Shown in pieces: positions 1 through 7,581 of a stretch of 64,000 nt of DNA. The DNA is from JAFGOM01 sp964605795 (GTDB lineage: Archaea; Halobacteriota; Methanomicrobia; Methanomicrobiales; Methanospirillaceae). Numbering within the stretch: the stretch's first letter is position 1; the number at the start of each line of letters is the position of its first letter. The stretch spans positions 1 through 64,000 of the forward strand of contig CAZSDZ010000008.1 in the NCBI GenBank assembly GCA_964605795.1. Reading direction: 5' to 3'. The notes under the pieces are model-generated. The model was not told the DNA's origin. It worked only from the letters and a program-made list of their open reading frames with translations, and did not search any database. A program made the translations under genes and the position numbers.

Positions 1-2
1 AA

Positions 3-98
3 GACTCATCAGACGGTGATGTAACCGGGAATCATGGTGATAATGATATCTGGGTCATAAAACTAGAATCTGACGGAACCGTAATACCAAACCCTTAA
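3..98 (+). CDS. C-terminal end of a repeat-type exported protein (partial)
   Basis: An open frame enters from the left edge and ends at TAA 96-98. Its 31 residues read SSDGDVTGNHGDNDIWVIKL followed by a short tail (ESDGTVIPNP). This signature (DGDV-GNHG-x-D-xWVIKL) is the last unit of tandem-repeat secreted proteins in which each repeat ends in a W-V-[VI]-K-L strand; such beta-propeller-like repeats are common in surface proteins of methanogens and Bacteroidetes. Only this last unit is visible, so total length and function cannot be told. The start lies upstream of the window. Confidence 0.7.
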   Translation, partial: DSSDGDVTGNHGDNDIWVIKLESDGTVIPNP

Positions 99-481
99 CT
101 GACACACTCCTCTCTCCTCCCATATTCCCGTCTGACGCGTTACCAATGAAAACTTGCCGATATGCCTGGGTGTATTTGTCTCCCCGATGCGACGATGCCT
201 TGGCTGCCACGGAGATCTCACTCCCTATTTGCTATCTCTGAACCAGGAGCTTATCATCAAGCAATGAAACCTGGGCTGGGTATTGGTTTGAGAGCATGGG
301 GATTACTGGCAAGAGCCGTAAAAATCCAGAAAGAATAGAGAAAATCCCCTTTTTTCTCAAAGATAAGTTGATTTTACCGTGCAGATAAAAACCAGAAGTA
401 TTATTTTCCTTAAAGGATCGGGAAGACGATAACCCTTTCATCCATACTTCTATTATATCACCAGTACAATCAGTTCACAAT
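99..481. other. Intergenic region, no convincing gene
   Basis: This 383-base gap follows the partial gene. A 69-codon minus-strand frame (232-441) has no recognisable domain and no clear ribosome site, so I do not call it. The only feature I can support is the TATA-like box close to the right end (see 451-459). There is no tRNA and no tandem repeat. Confidence 0.5.
451..459 (+). promoter_or_regulatory. TATA-like box for the exported protein gene at 482
   Basis: TATTATATC sits about 27 bases before the ATG at 482, so the expected start of transcription falls at or next to the start codon. This suggests a leaderless message; no Shine-Dalgarno sequence precedes the ATG. Confidence 0.4.
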
Positions 482-1321
482 ATGCAGCTCTTCTATCTTC
501 TCCTGTTCATTCTCCTCCTCTGTCTCCTCTCCCCGGGAGTAAATGCCCAGGAACGATCGCTCCTTGACAAGTCAGACCAGTTCAGGCCGGTGTACTCAAC
601 GACCCTCTCAGGATGGGTAAGCCCTGATACTCCCCTTCGGATCGGAATTGATATCAGGGATGATATGACCGCATTTGCACGGATCTTTGCGTACGGACCG
701 GAAGGGACCGATACCGACTGGACGCTTGTTGTTGGAAAAGGCAAAGAGATAATGCAGGATTCGGATCGGCAGATATCGACTCTATCCCGATATCCGCTGA
801 TAGTTACCCTTAAAGACCGTTCGGGTAAGTACATCATGGCCGAACCAGGAAATTATACTGCAGAACTCTCTTGTGCATCTACACCTGGGCAAGCGACCGT
901 GACGGTAGCATATATCTACCACGGGGAGAACCTGGATAAAGGAAATATTATAAACCAGTCCTGGTCAGAAAAAGAAGTAACCATTCCCGATGGTCTTGCA
1001 GAGGTATGGTTCGTGACAGAATCGGTCCTGGGAACCGATCTCGATCTTTTCGTGCATAACAGCACTTCCCTCCCCGATTCCCCTGATGAATTCACCTGGA
1101 TCTCAGCAGATTCCAGCAGCAACAGTGGTATTTACGGCATCGATAACTTCGTTCCAGAGATGCTTGTTATAAACGACCCGCAACCGGGAACATATGTGAT
1201 GATCACGAGAGCCAGTGGCGGGGATGATTATTTCCTGACCTACTGGATGGGATTTGAAAAGGATCCAAGAGGAGAGGGAGATCAGAAGATCCCTCTCAAC
1301 CCCGGGGAACCCATATCATAA
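482..1321 (+). CDS. Exported protein of unknown function, possible PPC-like C-terminal domain
   Basis: This 279-residue protein begins with a strongly hydrophobic signal peptide (residues 1-22, ending near VNAQ). The remainder is predicted soluble and rich in beta strands. The second half contains TDLDLFVHN followed later by GTYVMITRASGGDDYFLTYW, which resembles the layout of bacterial pre-peptidase C-terminal (PPC) domains: a D-x-D-L-F strand, then a PGTY...Y-x-L-x strand. That comparison is by eye only. The gene points toward the convergent clostripain-family gene, 58 bases away. The ATG start is favoured because it opens the signal peptide and a TATA box lies about 25 bases upstream. No catalytic motif was recognised. 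Confidence 0.75.
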   Translation: MQLFYLLLFILLLCLLSPGVNAQERSLLDKSDQFRPVYSTTLSGWVSPDTPLRIGIDIRDDMTAFARIFAYGPEGTDTDWTLVVGKGKEIMQDSDRQISTLSRYPLIVTLKDRSGKYIMAEPGNYTAELSCASTPGQATVTVAYIYHGENLDKGNIINQSWSEKEVTIPDGLAEVWFVTESVLGTDLDLFVHNSTSLPDSPDEFTWISADSSSNSGIYGIDNFVPEMLVINDPQPGTYVMITRASGGDDYFLTYWMGFEKDPRGEGDQKIPLNPGEPIS

Positions 1322-1379
1322 CCGCCAGGGATGTAATCAGATTACTGCGGAGTTATAAATTCTCCATAACCCCATCAGC

Positions 1380-3287
1380 CTATGGTATGATGGTTGCGGT
1401 ATTGGGAAGACGGAGTTTTCCAATATCCATGAATGCATAATTCTCATTATGATCCTTTACGACCAGTATCGGATAGTATGCTCCGTACGGGAGCTGGTCC
1501 CGCACTATCCTCATCTCTCCGCTAATAAGCACCGGGTTTAACGGGACAAAGCGGGTACTGCTCTTCTGTCCTGAGAAGATGACCTCCTTGATAAGCGGAG
1601 TAACCAGGTCCCCCGGTTTGAGATTTATCCGATCCCTCAGGAAAATGATATCGCCATTGCTCCTTCTCCTGAAAGGAACAAGTTTAAACTCGATGGTACC
1701 TGACTCATCTGCCATGATATACAAGTATACTTCCCAGGCCTTGTTGTCGCGTGTTATCTGTACCATACCACGATAATACTCAATCCCCTCCTCTGTCCCG
1801 AGGTACTGGTGGTAAAACATCTCCCGGTCCCCTGACTCACTATTCTGCAGGTAAAAGGTTTTATCATCAGGATTAGGGACATAGATCCCATCCGGTCCGG
1901 GGTAGACCGGCTCTCCTTTCAGATCGTAGAAATGAGAAGTGTTCATATCTCTCTGCCAGCTGGTCTCTATCATAACTGACTGGACAGCCATATCATCAGT
2001 TATCTGGTACCTGCCTCCTCCCAGATCGGTAATGACTGGTACTGACCGGTCACGAGCGACATGAGTGAGGTATTTGTTCAGAAATTCCTTCCAGTCTGGA
2101 TGGACAGATGTATTAGTAAGTAAGGCCGTTGCCTCTTTTATCGGCCTGTTTCTGGGAGAGTACATCGACAGGCCATTTACTCCGGGAATTGTCTTCTGGC
2201 GCCCCTGATAGAGAACTGCATCGGCGATGGCATGCTCAAGGCCCCGGATCGGTCCGGCAGTGTCAGGGACATCGTGCGAGAGGATCAGGGAAAAATCAAG
2301 CATATCAATCGAATACTCACGATCTGTCTGCATGTCATAACCGAACCTGTGGGACTGAAACCACGAGGAACCAATACCTTTGTAAGTATCCCACTGGTCA
2401 AGTGTCCCTGAAAGATACCTTCCCAGTTCCCCGGCTCCTTCCTGGATTCTGCCAAATCGTTTTAAATCAATGAGTGAGAGTGTCTTTTCAGAGTTATTAC
2501 CAGATTGATCTGCAAGGTACGAATCAATAATAATCTTCCCCAGTTCTTCCATCGTGATTGACGGATCTTTCCTGAGTGCCTTAAAAATTGATTCATAATC
2601 CCAGCCACTGCCGGGTATAGTCTCTTCAGAAACTACCAGCATATCTGCATAATCGGCAACAGCACCTGCCACCTCGTATGTCCCCATAAGGCAGGCATCC
2701 ATCCCGATGAGATCCCAGTGTATACCGCCATTTTTCAGTGATTCACTTACTTCTGATAGGGAGAGGAGATCATCATTATGGTTCTGGTCAATACATAGTC
2801 CCTCTGCAGCTGCTCCATGGTCCCAAAAAATAAGGATATTGCGGGAGTGAGGTGGCAGGGACTCAAGATATGTTAGAAAAGTGTAAAGAGCTGATGCATC
2901 ACCCATATTGGCATCAGGCAGACATGCCTGGTATATTCCCTCATCTCCAATAATTCCGTTTTTATTATCCTCTTTGAGATCCGGTAAAGTTGCAATGGTC
3001 ATCCCTGACCATCCCGGTTTTTTTGTTCCCCCGTAGGCAACAATTACATCGATCTCACCTTCTGGTTCGCCAAGACCTTTGAAGATCTCATGGATATCTA
3101 TCGTGCCCTGGCCCCCATACATCTCAAGAGTGCTTCCCACCATGTATAATGCAACAAGAGAAGAAGAGTCTGTTGTGTGAGGGAAAGGGGCTGCCAGCGT
3201 AGTGCTGGGAATGGTGATGAAAAGAAAGGAGAATAGGATAATGGCCAGGGGTAAACGAATTGTAAGGTGACAAAAAGGGTTCTTCAT
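1380..3287 (-). CDS. Clostripain-family (C11) cysteine peptidase, exported
   Basis: This 635-residue protein has an N-terminal hydrophobic segment (residues 10-33), which suggests export. The clostripain fold is clear. FWDHGAAAEG carries the catalytic His157, and GMDACLMGTYEV carries the catalytic Cys199, with the expected spacing and the usual D-A-C-x-M-G context. An SEETIPGSGWDY motif (a family hallmark lining the pocket) follows. C11 peptidases cut after basic residues and often mature by self-cleavage. The C-terminal third (from about residue 400) is a beta-rich extension of unknown role. The neighbours on both sides are exported proteins of unknown function, so it may act at the cell surface. 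Assignment of the peptidase family is secure; the substrate is unknown. Confidence 0.88.
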   Translation of the reverse strand: MKNPFCHLTIRLPLAIILFSFLFITIPSTTLAAPFPHTTDSSSLVALYMVGSTLEMYGGQGTIDIHEIFKGLGEPEGEIDVIVAYGGTKKPGWSGMTIATLPDLKEDNKNGIIGDEGIYQACLPDANMGDASALYTFLTYLESLPPHSRNILIFWDHGAAAEGLCIDQNHNDDLLSLSEVSESLKNGGIHWDLIGMDACLMGTYEVAGAVADYADMLVVSEETIPGSGWDYESIFKALRKDPSITMEELGKIIIDSYLADQSGNNSEKTLSLIDLKRFGRIQEGAGELGRYLSGTLDQWDTYKGIGSSWFQSHRFGYDMQTDREYSIDMLDFSLILSHDVPDTAGPIRGLEHAIADAVLYQGRQKTIPGVNGLSMYSPRNRPIKEATALLTNTSVHPDWKEFLNKYLTHVARDRSVPVITDLGGGRYQITDDMAVQSVMIETSWQRDMNTSHFYDLKGEPVYPGPDGIYVPNPDDKTFYLQNSESGDREMFYHQYLGTEEGIEYYRGMVQITRDNKAWEVYLYIMADESGTIEFKLVPFRRRSNGDIIFLRDRINLKPGDLVTPLIKEVIFSGQKSSTRFVPLNPVLISGEMRIVRDQLPYGAYYPILVVKDHNENYAFMDIGKLRLPNTATIIP

Positions 3288-3467
3288 ATGTACCCTGTCT
3301 ATGCACGGATTGGTATTAAATCTCCCGGATATTTAAGAAAACCTCAAATTCCAAGAATTTTAGATCCGAATGATCTATCCTATTAAAGAGAAAAACACCA
3401 GCTGTAAGGAGAGAAATTCTATTACTCGTATCCAAGGACTGCAAGAACGTCACCGGTTTTTCCAAAG

Positions 3468-3483
3468 CTAATCTAAAGATTAG
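3468..3483 (-). terminator. Small hairpin downstream of the 3532-4890 gene
   Basis: CTAATC-TAAA-GATTAG is a 6-bp stem with a four-base loop. It lies about 50 bases past the stop of the minus-strand gene ending at 3532. A 14-base perfect palindrome (TTCTGATATCAGAA, 3524-3537) also spans that stop codon. Either could shape the 3' end of the transcript; neither is followed by a strong T-run on the minus strand. Confidence 0.3.
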
Positions 3484-3531
3484 GTTAAAATGAGGGGAAA
3501 GTTTGAGTAAACCTGATCTGATATTCTGATA

Positions 3532-4890
3532 TCAGAAGAGATCCTTACCAAAGAAGTCGGTAATATCAAACCAGATCTCGATGGTCTCACCGCTGCCTGT
3601 CAGGTAGACTTCCTGGAGGTCGTAATACCGCCCTTTATCTTCAATTAAGGATTGTGTACCTTTCTCCCAGTCGACATCCCGGACTCCATATAGTAATGAT
3701 ATCCATTCTGATTCTGCTGAAATTCCCTCCATCTCACTGGTGGCACCAAGAATTATTACTGCATCTTCGATGGATAATCCGGCACCGCCTGCAAATGTGA
3801 CACCATCAGTTTCTGAATCATGAAGAGAATTATTCCACTCGTTAAACAATTGATTCGTGATACTTGTGTCATCGGAAAAAGGGGAGATGGAAGAAGTGTC
3901 ATCTTCTGAGAACTCATCATTATATCCACCATAAAGGTCGTCACAGGCTCCAGAGAAATTTGGATTGATTAAACACTCCAGTTCGAAATCAGGATCCAAT
4001 AATGAGTCATCCGGGTTATTGTACAGGTAACTGTAGTAATCGTCAATGTCATCCCCATACGTGCCAAGATAATCGATGAAGAAGTTTGGATCATAATACC
4101 CGAACTCTTCAGGGTAATAATAATCACCAGTCAGGTGATCATAAAAGACTCCGTATTCAGGCAGGTAAATAAACCCGGTAAAGGTATCATAAAAATAATT
4201 CAGATAGGGATCATATGCAAGATTTTTCTCTGCCGATTCTCCGGCGGTTGTTGCGATCTCTTCTCCAATTGATTTATCAGTCCCGACACGGATAAAGGTA
4301 AAACCTCCTTCAGCATTCCTGGGAGTAATGCTGAATAATGACTGCAGAATAAAGGATCCATATGGGGTATCTGCTATTTCAGCCGGTTCAGTAAGAATAC
4401 CGGTAATAATACTCTCATCTGTACTCACCACAAGATCGGAGATTAGAGTCTTGGACAAGGGGTCAAAGTAAGTTACAGAATATGATGAGACATTCGTATC
4501 TCCTTTGTAAGCCGGTTTCCCAACCATTAGATCTTTTTTGGTATGTATATCAATAACCGATGCGATTGCTGTCTTTCCAATTTCAGCAAGGGCTGATTCA
4601 CGTAAAGGTGCTCCCTCTTCGTTATCAGCTGATGATATCAGATACGTGATCGGATCATCTTTGTTGTCTGTAAGGTGATACACATTGCGCGATTGCTCCG
4701 AGGTGGAATTGATGATCATTTCAGCAGGGTAGGCAAAGGTAAAATACGGATCTTCCTGGACTTTATACTCAAATGATGTCTGGTTGGTCGCGGTATCAGC
4801 AGATCCCATCACTGAAAGGGATATGGTAACAAGAACGAGAATGGATAAAACCATCCCCCGTCGGGAAACAGATCGTCTTTCTTCTGACAT
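3532..4890 (-). CDS. Exported protein with Tyr/Asp-rich middle, unknown function
   Basis: This 452-residue protein has a twin-Arg-like basic start (MSEERRSVSRRG), then a hydrophobic signal segment (residues 13-30). Residues about 60-200 form a compact beta-rich domain. The central part (about 225-345) is strikingly rich in Tyr, Asp, Phe and Pro, with several imperfect short units such as YFYDTFTGF, VFYDHLTGDYYYPEEFGYYDP and YGDDIDDYYSYLY. Such acidic aromatic tracts are typical of surface or cation-binding linkers but give no function. The C-terminal ~100 residues are again globular. It lies upstream on the same strand as the C11 peptidase, separated by 244 bases, so a shared operon is possible but not shown. 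I do not recognise the family. Confidence 0.72.
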   Translation of the reverse strand: MSEERRSVSRRGMVLSILVLVTISLSVMGSADTATNQTSFEYKVQEDPYFTFAYPAEMIINSTSEQSRNVYHLTDNKDDPITYLISSADNEEGAPLRESALAEIGKTAIASVIDIHTKKDLMVGKPAYKGDTNVSSYSVTYFDPLSKTLISDLVVSTDESIITGILTEPAEIADTPYGSFILQSLFSITPRNAEGGFTFIRVGTDKSIGEEIATTAGESAEKNLAYDPYLNYFYDTFTGFIYLPEYGVFYDHLTGDYYYPEEFGYYDPNFFIDYLGTYGDDIDDYYSYLYNNPDDSLLDPDFELECLINPNFSGACDDLYGGYNDEFSEDDTSSISPFSDDTSITNQLFNEWNNSLHDSETDGVTFAGGAGLSIEDAVIILGATSEMEGISAESEWISLLYGVRDVDWEKGTQSLIEDKGRYYDLQEVYLTGSGETIEIWFDITDFFGKDLF

Positions 4891-5065
4891 ATCTGGATCT
4901 CATCTCTCTATGTATTTGGATATTGGTATATCCCGAAAAAGAAGAGAAGATGATACGAGCCGACACTCGTTGCTGCAGAGTGCCGGATATGTACGAAATA
5001 CCAGACATTAATCTTCATCCTGACGATCTCCCCCTTTATGATATCTGATTCGGTTTATGCAGTCA

Positions 5066-5106
5066 GCACCCTGATGACACAAAGGGGTGTCATCATTTCA
5101 GGGTGC
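5066..5106 (-). terminator. Strong inverted repeat downstream of ferritin
   Basis: GCACCCT (5066-5072) and GATGACAC (5073-5080) are complementary to GTGTCATC (5087-5094) and AGGGTGC (5100-5106). This gives a 7+8 bp stem with a five-base bulge on one arm. It lies 65 bases beyond the ferritin stop codon and well upstream of the next minus-strand gene start (4890). A 3'-end or termination structure for the ferritin transcript is the simplest reading; a leader element for the 4890 gene is possible. Confidence 0.45.
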
Positions 5107-5170
5107 AACAGTACTGAATGGATAAAATTGGGGGTTGCTCTATGATTCAATCTGATTTGGGGGAAAAAAT

Positions 5171-5689
5171 TCAGGTTTTCTGAACAACCGGAGGAGTATA
5201 GATCCGTGTTCCCAGCTCGTTATCGAGCATGAAGAGTACCCCGGTCCCCCGTTCCCCCTGAATAAGATTTAACTTATCAAGAATATCCCGTGCATTCTCC
5301 TCTTCCTCGACCTGTTCGTCGATAAACCACTGAAGCATGTTATATGAGGCATGGTCCTTCTCTTTCTGGGCAAGGTTGACGAGACCATTGATTAGTTCTG
5401 TCACCTTCTTCTCGTGTTCGAGCTGGTATGCAAATGCATCCACAGGTGATTTCCATTCTGTTGGCGGTCCGGCGATGGGAGCTAGGGTCACCGTGCCGCC
5501 ACGGGCAAGGACATAATCATAAAACTTCAGGGCATGGTCCCGTTCTTCCTGTGCCTGGATCCGCTCCCAGTTGGCAAATCCTTTAAGTCCCTGGGAACTG
5601 TACCAGGCGGCCATCGAGAGATACAGATACGCCGAGTACAATTCTGCATTTATCTGATCATTAATCGCTTTCTCCATCTTCGTGTTCAT
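5171..5689 (-). CDS. ftn: Ferritin (non-heme iron storage)
   Basis: This 172-residue four-helix-bundle ferritin of the bacterial/archaeal FtnA type stores iron by oxidising Fe(II) at an intra-subunit diiron site. Ferroxidase ligands are visible: Glu16 in NAEL, Glu49 and His52 in QEERDH, Glu93 in QLEHEK, and Gln126/Glu129 in DEQVEEE. I chose ATG at 5689 rather than the in-frame GTG at 5698 because GAGGTGA sits five bases before the ATG and overlaps the GTG. A TATA box (5778-5785, minus) would give a leader of about 70 bases. It is divergent from the FMN/glutamate-synthase-type gene. Regulation by iron or oxygen is plausible but not shown. Confidence 0.93.
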   Translation of the reverse strand: MNTKMEKAINDQINAELYSAYLYLSMAAWYSSQGLKGFANWERIQAQEERDHALKFYDYVLARGGTVTLAPIAGPPTEWKSPVDAFAYQLEHEKKVTELINGLVNLAQKEKDHASYNMLQWFIDEQVEEEENARDILDKLNLIQGERGTGVLFMLDNELGTRIYTPPVVQKT

Positions 5690-5777
5690 ACTCGTCACCT
5701 CTGAAATAGTGTTCTATCTCTCTTGATGATACTTATCTGTTGTCTCTCGTTAAAAGAAGGGTTCTTCTGATTAGCCG

Positions 5778-5785
5778 GTATAAAA
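5778..5785 (-). promoter_or_regulatory. TATA box for ferritin
   Basis: On the minus strand the sequence reads TTTTATAC about 90 bases upstream of the ferritin ATG. The expected transcription start is near 5755. It lies back-to-back with the TATA box of the plus-strand gene in a 228-base divergent promoter region. Confidence 0.4.
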
Positions 5786-5826
5786 TTTTTCACACTTCTA
5801 TTAATACCCGGGATAGAAAGAAAGTG

Positions 5827-5875
5827 TTTATAAGCTTTCCATATAAAAAAGAGCTTTGTGTCTGGATCACCAGAC
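5827..5875 (+). promoter_or_regulatory. TATA box and downstream inverted repeat for the FMN/glutamate-synthase gene
   Basis: TTTATAAG (5827-5834), with a second A/T box ATATAAAA (5841-5848), predicts transcription starting near 5856-5870. Exactly there is a perfect inverted repeat, GTCTGG-ATCA-CCAGAC (5860-5875). A repressor operator overlapping the transcription start, or a 5' hairpin in the message, both fit; the sequence cannot decide. Confidence 0.45.
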
Positions 5876-5917
5876 AAGAGTCACAGGTACGATACAATCG
5901 TGCATAGAGGATTTTTT

Positions 5918-7507
5918 ATGAATTTGAGACAACCAAATGCAAATGACGCCACTCATACCAGTAACCGCTCAAAGAGTGTCGTGCCCATGTCAGGCTTATG
6001 TACCCGGTGCACCGACGGATGCAAAGGGAACTGTGAGATCTGGCTGTCATCGTTCCGCGGGCGTGAAGTTCTGTATCCCGGGCCTTTTGGAGAGGTCACT
6101 GCAGGGGCAGACAAAAACTACCCGATTGACTACTCCCACCTCAATATCCATGGGTATGCCCTGGGTGCCAAAGGTCTCCCTGAAGGTGTCGAGGCAAACC
6201 CGGATACGGCAGTATTTTATGATGTAAATACCGAGACCGAGTATGGATGGGATATTAAAGTCCCCATGCGGGTCCCGATTTTTACCGGAGCCCTCGGATC
6301 CACTGATATTGCCAGGATAAACTGGGAACACTTTGCCATCGGTGCTGCAATATCGGGAGTAACGCTGGTCTGCGGTGAGAACGTCTGTGGGGTTGATCCT
6401 GAGCTCAAGATTGGATCAGACGGCCTTGTTTCGTCTTCACCAGAGATGGACCGAAGGATTAGTACCTATAAAAAATTCCATGAAGGATATGGTGAACTTC
6501 TTGTCCAGTTAAATGTCGAGGACACCCGGCTTGGAACCGCAGAATATGTTGCGTCAAAGCACAATCTTGAGACCATCGAACTGAAATGGGGCCAGGGTGC
6601 CAAGTGTATCGGTGGAGAGATAAAGGTACGATCTCTTGAACGTGCGGCAGAGTTAAAGAAACGAGGGTATATCGTCCAGCCCGATCCGACACGCCATGAC
6701 GTGCAGGAAGCATTTAAGGATGGTGCAATAAAGGAGTTCGAGAGGCACTCACGCCTTGGATTTGTCTCAAAGGAAGGATTCCTCAATGAATGTGACCGCC
6801 TGCGTGATATCGGGTTTAAGCGCATCACATTAAAAACAGGCGCATACTCCATGAACGAACTGGCAATGGCCATGAGATGGGGGTCTGAGGCTAAGATCGA
6901 TCTCCTTACCATCGATGGTGCCCCGGGAGGTACCGGGATGAGTCCGTGGCCGATGATGAATGAATGGGGTATCCCTACCTTTTACATCCAGTCACTGGCA
7001 TACCAGATGGCCAGCGCACTCCAGAAGAAAGGTATGCGGGTTCCTGATCTTGCAATAGCCGGCGGAATTGCAGACGAAGCAAATGCATTCAAGGCACTTG
7101 CGATGGGTGCACCGTATTTCAAGGCAGTCTGCATGGGTCGTGGACTGATGATACCGGGCATGGTCGGCAAAAATATTGACAAATGGCTGAAAGCCGGAGA
7201 ACTGCCAAACACGGTAGCCAGATATGGAAAGACGGTCGAAGAGATCTTTGTCAGCTATGAAGAGCTGAAAGAGAAGTATGGCAGCAGGATAAACGAAATC
7301 CCCCTGGGAGCAGTCGGAATATATACCTACAGTCAGAAGTTCAGAACCGGGATGCAGCAGATCATGGCAGGAAGCCGGAACTTCAGTTTAGAATCAGTCA
7401 GCCGGAATGATCTGATGGCGTTGACAAAAGATGCTGCCGAGGTATCAGGTATCCCCTATGTCATGGAGTCCTACCGCGAACAGGCATTCTCGTTATTACT
7501 TGATTAA
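5918..7507 (+). CDS. Glutamate-synthase-type FMN protein (stand-alone GltB central domain)
   Basis: The protein is 529 residues from ATG 5918. I prefer this start to the in-frame GTG at 5858 because GAGG lies seven bases upstream of the ATG and the GTG sits on the predicted transcription start. The body is the glutamate synthase FMN-binding TIM barrel: IDGAPGGTGMSPWPMMNE, LAIAGGIADEANAFKALAMGA and VCMGRGLMIPG line the flavin site. There is no glutaminase (GATase II) domain. The N-terminus has four cysteines, C28-x2-C31-x3-C35-x3-C39 (LCTRCTDGCKGNCEIW), which probably bind an Fe-S cluster. Such single-domain archaeal proteins are usually annotated as glutamate synthase, but ammonia or another enzyme would have to supply nitrogen. 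Exact substrate uncertain. Confidence 0.85.
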   Translation: MNLRQPNANDATHTSNRSKSVVPMSGLCTRCTDGCKGNCEIWLSSFRGREVLYPGPFGEVTAGADKNYPIDYSHLNIHGYALGAKGLPEGVEANPDTAVFYDVNTETEYGWDIKVPMRVPIFTGALGSTDIARINWEHFAIGAAISGVTLVCGENVCGVDPELKIGSDGLVSSSPEMDRRISTYKKFHEGYGELLVQLNVEDTRLGTAEYVASKHNLETIELKWGQGAKCIGGEIKVRSLERAAELKKRGYIVQPDPTRHDVQEAFKDGAIKEFERHSRLGFVSKEGFLNECDRLRDIGFKRITLKTGAYSMNELAMAMRWGSEAKIDLLTIDGAPGGTGMSPWPMMNEWGIPTFYIQSLAYQMASALQKKGMRVPDLAIAGGIADEANAFKALAMGAPYFKAVCMGRGLMIPGMVGKNIDKWLKAGELPNTVARYGKTVEEIFVSYEELKEKYGSRINEIPLGAVGIYTYSQKFRTGMQQIMAGSRNFSLESVSRNDLMALTKDAAEVSGIPYVMESYREQAFSLLLD

Positions 7508-7581
7508 ATTATCAGGCTTTATTCTTTTTTTTGATTCGTTTTCGCACAACATCTGATATTTTGCCTAATTTCCTATCATCG
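7508..7581 (+). terminator. T-rich terminator between convergent genes
   Basis: Just after the stop at 7507 the plus strand carries a run of eight T (about 7524-7531) and further T clusters. Archaeal RNA polymerase terminates readily on such runs. The neighbouring gene converges from the right. Confidence 0.45.

Noticed and set aside
232..441. 69-codon minus-strand frame
   Set aside because: No domain, no ribosome site and low-complexity basic composition.
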